Of a stretch of DNA of 45,940 bases, positions 9,099-17,388 are shown one piece after another (within the stretch, counting starts at the first letter, position 1; every line of letters starts with the position of its first letter). The notes below the pieces were generated by a model. The model did no database searches and was not told the origin of the DNA. It saw nothing but the letters and a program-made list of their open reading frames with translations. Position numbers and translations under genes: made by a program. The DNA comes from a virus: positions 1-45,940 of IMG/VR virus record IMGVR_UViG_3300031673_000104. One strand, given 5' to 3'.

Positions 9099-9493
9099 CA
9101 GTTCACTTCCACCAGCCGAATAGAGACGTCACCCCGCCCCATCCCGTTCTGCTGGGACCATTCGCCATCAAACCGGACGGTATAGCGGCCCGTCGCCTCC
9201 GTGCCAGCCTCGTCATAGGAAAACAGCGGGTCCGTTTCCCATGGATAGTAGAAGAAAAAGCAATCATGTCCCGTGTCCGTGAAGAACGTCCGCAGAGTGG
9301 CCAATTCCGTCGCGGTGAGCCTCTTTCCGATCTCGAACGCTTTCCTGCTCGTGGCGACGCGGTAGGCAACCTGCGACTCGCCGCCGCGGTAGAAATTGGC
9401 ATGAGACATCCACTCCCGGGACGCGCGGAACATCCGGCAGAGAGATTCCGGCATGACGGTGGTCGGTGCCGCGTTTGCTACTGATCCTGGCAT
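9098..9493 (-). CDS. Distal tail / minor tail protein (DUF2460-like)
   Basis: 131 residues. ATG overlaps the stop of the tape measure gene (TAATG). The pattern ELATLRTFFTDTGHDCFFFY followed by PWETDPLFSYDE and a terminal beta hairpin (RYTVRFDGEWSQ) matches small tail tip proteins placed just downstream of tape measures. It resembles the first 130 residues of the large hub protein, suggesting a duplicated domain. Likely the adaptor between tail tube and tip. The family name is from memory of the pattern. Confidence 0.7.
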   Translation of the reverse strand: MPGSVANAAPTTVMPESLCRMFRASREWMSHANFYRGGESQVAYRVATSRKAFEIGKRLTATELATLRTFFTDTGHDCFFFYYPWETDPLFSYDEAGTEATGRYTVRFDGEWSQQNGMGRGDVSIRLVEVN

Positions 9494-12400
9494 TACGCTG
9501 TGATCAACCCCGGTACAAGCTGCTGGGCAGCCATCTGCCGCCGCCCGACGTTCTGTGACTGGGCGGCCAGCGATGCCCGCTGCACAGTGCGCGGGTTCCT
9601 GGCGATGGCCGGCGCGATGCGGCCCTCCAGGACATCGGCTGCCGACTGACCGTTCACCTGGAGAGTGAGACTCTGAATCACCACCTGGCCGGACCCTCCG
9701 GAAACACCCGCGGCATTCAACGCCGGCTGATGGTAGTAGCTGGGCGTCTGGAAGATCGACCCGCCGGACTGACTCAGGCTGATCGGAGTCGGATTGCTTC
9801 CCACTCCGCCGAACGATTGCCCGGTCTGCATCGCGTAGAGCTCCACGATGTCCCGAACCTGCGACGACCGGATCCCGAGATCGATGTTTCCGCCGTAGCC
9901 GTCTTTGATGATGGCCGTAATCTGATCCAGAATGGTCTTCTCCCGGATCGTTACCCCATAAGCGGCTTCAATCTTCTCGCGTGTCTTCGTCGTCGCTCCC
10001 TTGAACAACATGCGGATAAACCCGGCCCCGGCGCCGGCAATGCCGCCAATCAGAGCGCCTATTGGTCCGCCAAACTTCGCACCGATCAAAGCTCCGCCGG
10101 CCGTCGTCATTCCGAGCCCGGACCAGCCACCCCGCTTGAGCCCCATGGCCGCCAACACTCCGCCGCCGGCCAGCAGCGCGCCGCCGGCGGCTCCACCGAT
10201 ACCATGCTGAGCAAACGTGGCCCCGGTCATCGGGTTGACACCCGTAGCTCCAACCCCGATATTGCCGAGATTCGTGAGCATCCCGAGGGCGCTCGTCCCC
10301 ATGCCGGCGAACCCAGCCAGGCCGCCAACTTGCCCGGCGCCTCCCAACCCTCCGACCGGTCCCGCGAACCCCGGCGTACCACCAGGTGCGCCCGCAAGCC
10401 CGGGAATCGCCAAGCCGCCGAAGCCGGCCAATTGTCCGAGCCCGCCGCCGCCGCTCATCCCGGGAACGCCGCCCATGATCTGAGTGAGCCCGCCGGCAAC
10501 GTAGGTTGAAAAAATCTGCCGAATGGGCGCGAGAACAGACGCTAGCAGCATGCGCTTGAGCGCCGTGCCGAGATTCCCGGTACCGGTGATCATAGCGTCG
10601 AACACCGCTTCCACGGAGCGTTTCATCTCGTTGAAGACGCGCTCATTCTCCGACTTCATGATGTTCGCCGACTGGGTTGCCTGATCGCGCTTCATCTCCT
10701 CAATCTTCATCACGCGCGCGGTGTCTATTTCCGTCGCCTCCTGAGCCGACGCGAGTATCACGGCGTTGATACGCTGTTCAACTTCAGCCGCCATCTCCGG
10801 GCGAAGCTGGGCCATGGTCTCCAGGTAAGCCACTTCCCGCGCCTGGCGCCTGGCGATCGCTTCAACGTGCAGGATTGCTTCCTGGTTGATAGTCTCGGTT
10901 TCGATCTGCAACCGCCGCTGAGACAGTTCGATCTGTTGCTGAACGGACCTGCCGGCCGAGGCCTCCGCCTCACTCAGGCGAATCTCCGCCTGATGGCGAA
11001 CCACAGCCAATTCGGCAGCCGCTTCCTTGTCGAGCGTGTCAATGCGAAGAGCGAGAGTTTCGGCCTCCATCTGCTGCCGCTCCTGGAAAATCTTTGTTTC
11101 AAATCCCAGGGAAGCGGCCTGCACCTCTTGCTGTTCCTTGACCTGTCTGCCGAGCGCCGTGGCATTGTCTGATTGAGCACGCTTCAACTCCGTCGCTACC
11201 TGAATTCTGGTTGCTGCATTGAGATCCCGAATCGCCGCCGCGCTCTTCCCGTAGGTTTTGATGAGCTGCTCACGTTCCAGGAGAATCCGCTGGACTCCGG
11301 TAACTTCGTGCAGTTGCGCTTGTCTGAGAAGCTGGGCCGCATGCTGTTCGGCGCGCGCGCGTTCCGTTGCTGCCTTTTTCTCCGCCTCCGCCGCCTGGGT
11401 GGCAATATCGGCCGCCCGCCGGTTCACGTCGATCATAGTTTTCTTGGCAGCCGCCGCCAACTGATCCTGACGTACAGATTCGGCCGTTGCCGCTACGCCC
11501 GATTCGGTTGCAGCGGTGAAAACGTCGATAGCGCTCTTCGAATCTGCCCATATTTGAGTAGGTAAAAGGAACGGAGTGGCTGTCAGCTTGATCAGTCTCC
11601 CGATGGCTCCCCCAGCTCCATCGGCTGATTTGCCAAATCCGTTCAATGCCGTCACAGCGAGGCGGAGATCTTCCAGGAATACGGTTCCGATGCTGTTCTT
11701 GAATTCCTTCATGTAGCGGTCAAGGGATAGAATCTGACCACCGGCAGTCTTGTAGGATTCGGCGTAGACTCCGGCGTATGCGCTGGCCGCTCGGATTGCT
11801 TCGTTTGTGGCGATTTGCCGCTTCTCGACTTCGCTCAAACTTTCTACGGTTCGTTCATTTTCCTTCGCCCATCGCTTGTAGGCGCTTTCCAGGGACACGT
11901 TCAACCCGAGATACTTGAACAGTTCCGGTTGCAGCGTAATGATTGCGTGGGTGAGTTTTTCGAGAGCATCAGATGAGGGAATTCCGGCGACTCGCCCGAC
12001 GTTCTGAGCCGCCCGAGCCAGTTCAGGAGCCCGAGATACATCGATTCCACCAGCAGTCAGCCTGCTTAGCGAGAGCCGTGCTTCCTGGGTCGTAATTCCG
12101 AGGGATTTGACCTGGTTCTCAAGATTACGGGAAGTTACGATCGCGACGCCATTCGCCCGGGAAACCGCACCCAGCGCGACGCCGAGCTGCTCGGTTCGAG
12201 CGGCATAAAGAGAGGAATCAAGGATCAGATCCTTGAACAGCATCCGCATTCCACGGAACCCAACGTATGTGAGAGCAACCGTTTTCAGCATCCCAGTCAT
12301 GGAATTATCAACACGGTCCACTGACTGGGCCATCTCGCCGTAAGCCTTATTGACCCGCTCCACAGCTCGGGCATCACCGCCGACCCGCTTCAGCACCTGG

Positions 12401-12672
12401 TCCCGCTCCACCATGAGCCGCTCGACACCGCTCTTGCCCATCAGCGCGGCCTTCTTCTCAGCGTTGGCGACAAGCCGGTCAATAGACGTCTTGGATCTGT
12501 CCATCACCCTGACAATGCGCTGGCCGGCATCGTCCGTCGTCCTGGCGATGCCTCCAGTCGCACGGGACGCGGACTTCTCGACATTCTCAAAGCCCTTCGT
12601 CGTCCGTTTCTGAGCGGCGATAGCTTGACTGTCGTCGATTTCGAGGACTATGCGTTCGTCGTTGTCAGCCAT
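9493..12672 (-). CDS. Tape measure protein
   Basis: 1059 residues, the usual size and position (after chaperones, before tail tip) for a siphovirus tape measure. The N-terminal half is helical. Residues about 380-700 are rich in Ala, Glu, Gln and Arg (long coiled coil). Residues about 720-900 are Gly/Ala-rich and hydrophobic (GGLGGAGQVGGLAGFAGMG), likely membrane-active at DNA ejection. The start overlaps the upstream stop as TGATG. At ~3.2 kb it would set a tail of roughly 150 nm under the usual 0.15 nm per residue rule. Confidence 0.92.
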   Translation of the reverse strand: MADNDERIVLEIDDSQAIAAQKRTTKGFENVEKSASRATGGIARTTDDAGQRIVRVMDRSKTSIDRLVANAEKKAALMGKSGVERLMVERDQVLKRVGGDARAVERVNKAYGEMAQSVDRVDNSMTGMLKTVALTYVGFRGMRMLFKDLILDSSLYAARTEQLGVALGAVSRANGVAIVTSRNLENQVKSLGITTQEARLSLSRLTAGGIDVSRAPELARAAQNVGRVAGIPSSDALEKLTHAIITLQPELFKYLGLNVSLESAYKRWAKENERTVESLSEVEKRQIATNEAIRAASAYAGVYAESYKTAGGQILSLDRYMKEFKNSIGTVFLEDLRLAVTALNGFGKSADGAGGAIGRLIKLTATPFLLPTQIWADSKSAIDVFTAATESGVAATAESVRQDQLAAAAKKTMIDVNRRAADIATQAAEAEKKAATERARAEQHAAQLLRQAQLHEVTGVQRILLEREQLIKTYGKSAAAIRDLNAATRIQVATELKRAQSDNATALGRQVKEQQEVQAASLGFETKIFQERQQMEAETLALRIDTLDKEAAAELAVVRHQAEIRLSEAEASAGRSVQQQIELSQRRLQIETETINQEAILHVEAIARRQAREVAYLETMAQLRPEMAAEVEQRINAVILASAQEATEIDTARVMKIEEMKRDQATQSANIMKSENERVFNEMKRSVEAVFDAMITGTGNLGTALKRMLLASVLAPIRQIFSTYVAGGLTQIMGGVPGMSGGGGLGQLAGFGGLAIPGLAGAPGGTPGFAGPVGGLGGAGQVGGLAGFAGMGTSALGMLTNLGNIGVGATGVNPMTGATFAQHGIGGAAGGALLAGGGVLAAMGLKRGGWSGLGMTTAGGALIGAKFGGPIGALIGGIAGAGAGFIRMLFKGATTKTREKIEAAYGVTIREKTILDQITAIIKDGYGGNIDLGIRSSQVRDIVELYAMQTGQSFGGVGSNPTPISLSQSGGSIFQTPSYYHQPALNAAGVSGGSGQVVIQSLTLQVNGQSAADVLEGRIAPAIARNPRTVQRASLAAQSQNVGRRQMAAQQLVPGLITA

Positions 12673-13145
12673 CAGGCAACCTGTTGAGCTCTAATCGGTT
12701 TTCTGCCCATCACCCGGCCCACCACGTAGGCGCGGTCGGAGTTGGAAATTCCCCACTGCCGGCTTCTCCGGTTGTTCACGGTTAATACGCCACTGAAGGT
12801 AATTGCCGAGCGGTACCGCCCTCGCCCAATCAGTTTCCCGGTCGTATGGAGCCCGGGCGTGGCTCCGATCACAGCCTTATTCTGGTTTGCTTCCAGGACC
12901 TTCGTAGCCCGTCGCAGGCGCCCGGACGCCTGCAGGTTGCGTACCTGGTTGCCATACTTCTGCTGCTTCCATTGCGAATAACCTTTGCGGAGCGACTTCG
13001 CCGGTGCATCGTCCGTCGTCTCTCCGGCTGAAATCCGATCCCAGATGTGATCCAATAGCCCCTCGGCAAACTCCGCCATCTGTTGACCGGTGAATGGAGT
13101 ATGCGTGAAACGGGCTTTCTTGATTTTGGTTTGGAATTTCGCCAT
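12672..13145 (-). CDS. Tail-associated protein next to tape measure, possibly virion-morphogenesis-like
   Basis: 157 basic residues, coupled on both sides (TGATG). The motif order 'SLRKGYSQWKQQKYG...LQASGRLRRATKV' (about residues 50-85) resembles phage virion morphogenesis or tail completion proteins, in which a short basic helix is followed by L..(S/T)G.L. The position between tail chaperones and tape measure is unusual for a completion protein. Family assignment is tentative. Confidence 0.6.
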   Translation of the reverse strand: MAKFQTKIKKARFTHTPFTGQQMAEFAEGLLDHIWDRISAGETTDDAPAKSLRKGYSQWKQQKYGNQVRNLQASGRLRRATKVLEANQNKAVIGATPGLHTTGKLIGRGRYRSAITFSGVLTVNNRRSRQWGISNSDRAYVVGRVMGRKPIRAQQVA

Positions 13146-14004
13146 CAGAATGAACTCGGCTTTGCCGGAATCGTCCGCTCCATCGCATCCCGCTTGGACT
13201 GTTCTTCCAGGTGGGACGCCTCTTCTTCCCGAAGAATCCGGACCGCCGCGAACTCAAGCGCCGTCACGTCGGAGAGTCCGATCGAAAACCCAATCTGAAG
13301 GGCGGCGTCGATCTCGGCAATGTGCCGCAACCACTCCGCCGCCCAGGATGGTACATCGGAAGGATTGCTAATGGCCCCGGCGATGAGATCGCGCGGGCTC
13401 GGCTCGTCTCCGGGGCCTACTCTTCCGGGCTGTCGTCCATGATGGCCTGGATTTTCTCGATCACCGCGTCCACAACGGCCTGCTTGTGGATGATCGGGAC
13501 TTCGCCCTCGTAGCCGTCGTGAGATTCATGGATGGCATCGTAGAGTTCGCCGGCCGGTTCCAGCTTCGACCGAATCTCGGAACGGCCCCGCCCGAATGTT
13601 TCATCGAGCAGCGACCGCCGGTATTCGACGATGAGCTTTTGCCGCGGTGCCTTCAGCCGGTGGGCTGTCTCGAACTTCCCCTGCACGGTCAGCTTGACGT
13701 TGAAGCACTGGCCATCGATGTCCGCCGTCTCCACATTGCACCGCTCCAACTGGTCAATGACGTAAGACGCCTCGGCCTCATCCAGGTCGCCTTCCCCGCT
13801 GCGAATGGCGGCGAACAGATCGGCGTTGACCTTTTGGGCGTTCTCGGCATTCGTGCGAAATTTGCCGCGCCCAAGGCTCGTCTGGGTGATTTTGAGTGCC
13901 CGTGTGCGGGTGCACCACTCCTTATCGGTTGGCCACCGCACGTCCACGGATTCCAAACCCAGCGGAGGCAACTTGACGCTGAATATCTTGCTCTGTGGGA
14001 ACAT
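13145..14004 (-). CDS. Tail assembly chaperone, GT-type -1 frameshift product
   Basis: The frame starting at 13330 has no ATG (first start is a TTG) and is open upstream across the end of the 195-residue chaperone, in the -1 frame relative to it, from about 13540 to 13145. A -1 slip anywhere in the last ~33 codons of the upstream gene would give about 286 residues, as in lambda gpGT. The extension carries the helical segment LSDVTALEFAAVRILREE. I see no textbook slippery heptamer; the best candidate is CCCGGAA (13423-13429), five codons from the zero-frame stop. Frameshifting is inferred from architecture and position. Confidence 0.7.
13417..14004 (-). CDS. Tail assembly chaperone, G-type zero-frame product
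   Basis: 195 residues from ATG at 14004, which overlaps the stop of the tail tube gene (TAATG). The frame extends 12 codons further upstream, but coupling favours this start. Acidic C-terminus ending DDSPEE. It lies between tail tube and tape measure, the conserved position of the short tail assembly chaperone in siphophages. No sequence motif identifies it alone; the call rests on position and on the -1 frame open extension. Confidence 0.72.
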   Translation of the reverse strand: MFPQSKIFSVKLPPLGLESVDVRWPTDKEWCTRTRALKITQTSLGRGKFRTNAENAQKVNADLFAAIRSGEGDLDEAEASYVIDQLERCNVETADIDGQCFNVKLTVQGKFETAHRLKAPRQKLIVEYRRSLLDETFGRGRSEIRSKLEPAGELYDAIHESHDGYEGEVPIIHKQAVVDAVIEKIQAIMDDSPEE

Positions 14005-15050
14005 TATGCCGCCGCCCCCATGATTCCAGCCTGCTCGCATATTCCGGTGAGCGTCATGACTCCGTTCGAGGAGTGCTTCATGATCTCGGCTGTCACGCGC
14101 GCCGTGACAAAGCCGTCCGATTCGCCCATTTCAAAAGCAGAAAAGCGAACCTGGTGGAGAACGATCTGTGCCTGATGGAAGGTAGTTCCGGCAATCAGAT
14201 CACCAGTGATGGTGATTGTCGCCGTGCCCTCGGTCCCCGCAATCAGATTGGCAAGCTCATCAGAGTCAGACTCGAGTTCAACGGTGAACACGAGGGACGT
14301 CGTCCGGCGCCCGAAACGCATCCGGCCGGCGATATCAAAACCATCCTGCGATCCGGATCCAGGATAGTACCCGACGATGGCGTTGTTGTTGTACTGGAAT
14401 TCGAGATCCACGAACCGGGCGTTGCTGATGTAGTCCACACTGTTGATGCTCAACGTCGCCGTCGATCCGGCTCCCAGCCGATGCTCTGTCGTCGCGGCCG
14501 GAATCGTAATTCCAGAGTTGTTTGTGTACTTTCCACAACCGATCCACCGGCTTGTGAGCTGAGAATTCTGCCGGCCAGTTCCGGACGTCAAGCGGAAAGT
14601 AAAGCCGTCGCAGACCATGCCGATAAGAGCAATATCGAGCAGCTCTCCGGCACCCGCCTGGCGGATGCCTCCAACGATCATGGCGGACTCAAGGGTAACT
14701 CCATCAGTTACCGGGTCTTGCGGAACACAGACGTATTGAGCGGAGCCTGCTTCTGGGGCAGTCTCCGTAACATCCCCCAACGCGAACGCGATGGCCTGAC
14801 AGAAGTTTTCCGACGTCAGGAAATACGGCCACTCCCAATTGGTGGCCAGTGAGGTCGGATAGATGTTGGCTACCCACTCATCGCCCTTCCCGAAGTCCTC
14901 AGCGTCCGTCTCGTACTGGAGCTGCGGAAACGTCGGATTGAATTGGTTCGTCGCCAGGCTCCAGAGAGAGCCGGCTGCCAGTGCCGTCTGCAGGGCGGCC
15001 TGTTTGTTGAAACTTACGCCGATGGCGAGTTCCTGAGTTCTTGCGGGCAT
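14004..15050 (-). CDS. Major tail tube protein
   Basis: 348 residues with a strong Shine-Dalgarno site (AGGAGG, seven bases before ATG). Beta-rich, Thr/Gly-rich, with an internal Ig-like spread. Position between tail terminator and chaperones is that of the tail tube subunit. Contains patterns common to large tube proteins (DAEDFGKGDEW near residue 50, RFVDLEFQYNN near residue 210). Longer than lambda gpV (246), so an extra surface domain is likely. Predicted to be among the most abundant virion proteins. Confidence 0.8.
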   Translation of the reverse strand: MPARTQELAIGVSFNKQAALQTALAAGSLWSLATNQFNPTFPQLQYETDAEDFGKGDEWVANIYPTSLATNWEWPYFLTSENFCQAIAFALGDVTETAPEAGSAQYVCVPQDPVTDGVTLESAMIVGGIRQAGAGELLDIALIGMVCDGFTFRLTSGTGRQNSQLTSRWIGCGKYTNNSGITIPAATTEHRLGAGSTATLSINSVDYISNARFVDLEFQYNNNAIVGYYPGSGSQDGFDIAGRMRFGRRTTSLVFTVELESDSDELANLIAGTEGTATITITGDLIAGTTFHQAQIVLHQVRFSAFEMGESDGFVTARVTAEIMKHSSNGVMTLTGICEQAGIMGAAA

Positions 15051-15079
15051 GTGTTAACCTCCTGTCCGGCAGCCGCCGG

Positions 15080-15523
15080 TCATTTTTCTACAAATCCTGT
15101 TGTGATCTCCCAGTAGTCCAGCGCGGTTCCATCGGCTACCGGAATGCTTCGCCGGTTCAGCGACGGCGTATTCATTTGATGCACCGTGGCATGGACTTCC
15201 ACGTTGAGCATTGGCAGAACCTGACCCGTCGGGATGCCGCCGACGACCTGGGCAAAGACCGCCGCCGGGGACCCGTCAGTCTTCCAGATCAGTGAGAAGT
15301 TGTGCTGCCACAGTTCACGGCGCCCAGACCGCGGCGTCGTTCCCTGATAGACAATCAAGAGCTTCCCCGGATCCAAACCGTAAATCGTCGACCAGACATC
15401 ACCGGATGTCTCGTCTTTGTACTCCACGATGTTCGCCGCTTCACCGCTGAAGATCGTAACTAGAGCCACAATGGCTTTCAGCTTGGTTGCGAATCCGCTT
15501 CTGATGGTGTCCGGTGAAATCAT
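15080..15523 (-). CDS. Tail terminator-like protein
   Basis: 147 residues, ATGA-coupled to the upstream connector. Starts with an amphipathic helix (IRSGFATKLKAIVALVT), then a central beta sheet with 'LLIVYQGTTPR'. Gene position directly before the tail tube gene and the helix-sheet layout fit gpU-like tail terminators, which cap the tube and join it to the head. Confidence 0.65.
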   Translation of the reverse strand: MISPDTIRSGFATKLKAIVALVTIFSGEAANIVEYKDETSGDVWSTIYGLDPGKLLIVYQGTTPRSGRRELWQHNFSLIWKTDGSPAAVFAQVVGGIPTGQVLPMLNVEVHATVHQMNTPSLNRRSIPVADGTALDYWEITTGFVEK

Positions 15524-15819
15524 TTTTTCAGCGCCACCCGGAGCCAGCCGGGCCGCGGTTCCTTCACATCGAAAATCGTGTAATCCGTACTTTCAATGGT
15601 CACCGCGCCGCCCTTGGCCGGTCTGACATCAAACTCACTTGACGCCGATTCGATCACGGCAACGACCCCGGGCGACGCGTCATCAACCGTAGCCGGATCC
15701 ACAATGACGACCGTCGGCGATTCAGCTACGCCACCAGACGGCGTATAGGTGACGATTTCACCATGCACATCGAGCACGGTCTGATTTGCTGCCGCGACTG
15801 AAACAGAAAACAGGCTCAT
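15520..15819 (-). CDS. Head-tail connector / stopper (gpFII-like)
   Basis: 99 residues, ATGA-coupled on both sides. Contains a small beta barrel pattern ending in 'YTIFDVKEPRPGWLRVALKK', the usual end of phage head-closure and FII-type head-tail attachment proteins. It seals the head connector and forms the tail-binding interface. The match is by fold-type motif and position, not alignment. Confidence 0.7.
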   Translation of the reverse strand: MSLFSVSVAAANQTVLDVHGEIVTYTPSGGVAESPTVVIVDPATVDDASPGVVAVIESASSEFDVRPAKGGAVTIESTDYTIFDVKEPRPGWLRVALKK

Positions 15820-16313
15820 TGTTCCGCCCAGATCACATAGATCCTGGCCGTCCCAGTGACAGCGCTTGTCCTGATGTTGTAGGTTTGCACTGTCGATTTC
15901 AGTTGTTCGAGTGTGACCGACGATAAGTCGAGCGGATACGGGGTCTCCGCCGGAACCGTGAGTGTTGACAGATTAGCCCCAAATCCGGCGTTGCTTGGTG
16001 CGTAAACATCCAGAGTGGGCGTGAACGTTGCTCCCGATATTCTGGTGGCTGTGATTTCATCTGTCTCGGCTGCGTTTCCGTTCATGTCCTGAGCGACGGT
16101 ACAAGCCTCCTGGCATTCCACGCTGGCCGCTATCAGGTAAATCCGCTTTGGTGAATTCGCCGGAAGCTGCAATGTGAAATAGGCCGGAGACGCGGTAAGA
16201 GAGTATGTGTGCCCAGCGATGAATCGCGGAGTCTGCGGGGCCTGCGCCGGGGCGGCTATCGCGAGTATGACGAGCACCGCGAATAGTGCGACAAATCTGA
16301 ACCGAATTCTCAT
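15816..16313 (-). CDS. Signal-peptide protein inserted among head-tail connector genes
   Basis: 165 residues. A first ATG lies at 16325, but GGAGG five bases before the ATG at 16313 selects the latter. The N-terminus MRIRFRFVALFAVLVILA with APAQA is a strong signal peptide and cleavage site. The mature part is beta-rich with two Cys (ECQEAC, about residue 70) and no known motif. A predicted exported protein between capsid decoration and head-tail connector genes is out of place in a morphogenesis cluster. It follows the intrinsic terminator at 16329-16361, so its expression depends on read-through or its own promoter. Confidence 0.7.
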   Translation of the reverse strand: MRIRFRFVALFAVLVILAIAAPAQAPQTPRFIAGHTYSLTASPAYFTLQLPANSPKRIYLIAASVECQEACTVAQDMNGNAAETDEITATRISGATFTPTLDVYAPSNAGFGANLSTLTVPAETPYPLDLSSVTLEQLKSTVQTYNIRTSAVTGTARIYVIWAEQ

Positions 16314-16328
16314 CTGAGCCTCCATTGG

Positions 16329-16361
16329 AAAAACCCGGGGCTGTCTTTCAACAGCCCCGGG
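16329..16361 (-). terminator. Rho-independent terminator
   Basis: On the minus strand an 11-bp perfect stem, CCCGGGGCTGT / ACAGCCCCGGG (16351-16361 with 16334-16344), closes a 6-base loop and is followed by five T. It lies directly after the decoration protein gene and before the next gene in the same direction. It would raise capsid and decoration transcript relative to connector and tail genes. Confidence 0.9.
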
Positions 16362-16382
16362 GAAACAGGCTGGACTGTTGGA

Positions 16383-17345
16383 CTAGTTGGCAGCCCTGGT
16401 GTATTCGATCCAGGCCGCGTACAGGTACTCCGCGTCGTTGGCGTGAGCGCCAGGCACCAGCGCGACGTTGAAGAACCCAGGAGCGGCAGCGATTCCGGCG
16501 GCAGCGATTGTCACGGTCTTTTCGGCGAGAGCAGCCGCGGCGAGCGCGGCGGTGTCCCCGCCAACACTCGTATCGCCTACGCCATCGAAGAACTTCACAC
16601 CGATCACAGCCGAGGTATCAGTGTTGGCGTCTTTCGCCAGCATAAGATGGACCGTCAGATCAGATGCCGCATCCAGATCCGGAGGTTTCGGAATCGGAGC
16701 GAACTGCACTTCGACGACCGATGCCGCCGCCCAGGTCAGGCGAAGGGCAATATCAGTAGCAGCGTTCACACGGGCCAGGATCGGATCCGTGTTGCCATCC
16801 GGTACGCCGCCCTCGGTCGTATTCTGAACAGCGTTAGTGGAGATGATCCGCAGCGTGTTGATATCGAGCGGAATGAAACCGGTAGCCAAAGTGCCCTCGA
16901 GCTGATCCGGACCGACTGCCTCATCTCCGAGCTGGGTCTGCCCGACCGTCCCGGCGCCGGGCTGAGTTCCCATCGGCCAGCCGATGACCATCACGTTGAT
17001 AGTGGCGGTTTCGCCCGACCCAATTGCCTCCAGAGCGTAACCAAACGGATATCCGCTGGATTTCTTGGAGAGGACCGGAGTGTCGGCGTCCGTGTAGTAG
17101 AGCGGTTCGCCAACGGCTAGGGCGGAATCTCCGGAGTCATTGACAGCAGCAACACTCAGGTCATAGACCCCGGGCCCAAAATCAACCGTCGTCTTGGTGC
17201 TGTCGTTTCCGCCATCTCCTTCATCGGTCACCGCGACGCCACAGCGGTAGCCGTAGCGGATTGGATCACCGGAATCAGGAGCGGCGGGATGGGTGCAAAC
17301 GACCGGCAAGTACCGGCCGTCTTTATAGATCAGATTCTTTGCCAT
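16383..17345 (-). CDS. Capsid decoration protein (DUF2190-like) with C-terminal extension
   Basis: 320 residues, preceded by GAGGT. Residues 1-115 follow the DUF2190 pattern of small head decoration proteins (MAKNLIYKDGRYLPV, then SGDPI..G..CGVAVTD and VGEPLYY). Residues about 150-320 are an additional beta-rich domain (LRLTWAAASVVEVQF) not part of that family and might be exposed on the capsid. Lies right after the capsid gene and before a strong terminator, fitting high-level expression. Confidence 0.75.
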   Translation of the reverse strand: MAKNLIYKDGRYLPVVCTHPAAPDSGDPIRYGYRCGVAVTDEGDGGNDSTKTTVDFGPGVYDLSVAAVNDSGDSALAVGEPLYYTDADTPVLSKKSSGYPFGYALEAIGSGETATINVMVIGWPMGTQPGAGTVGQTQLGDEAVGPDQLEGTLATGFIPLDINTLRIISTNAVQNTTEGGVPDGNTDPILARVNAATDIALRLTWAAASVVEVQFAPIPKPPDLDAASDLTVHLMLAKDANTDTSAVIGVKFFDGVGDTSVGGDTAALAAAALAEKTVTIAAAGIAAAPGFFNVALVPGAHANDAEYLYAAWIEYTRAAN

Positions 17346-17388
17346 GATTTTTTACCTCGATTCTTGAATTTTTCCCTTTCCCGCCGGT

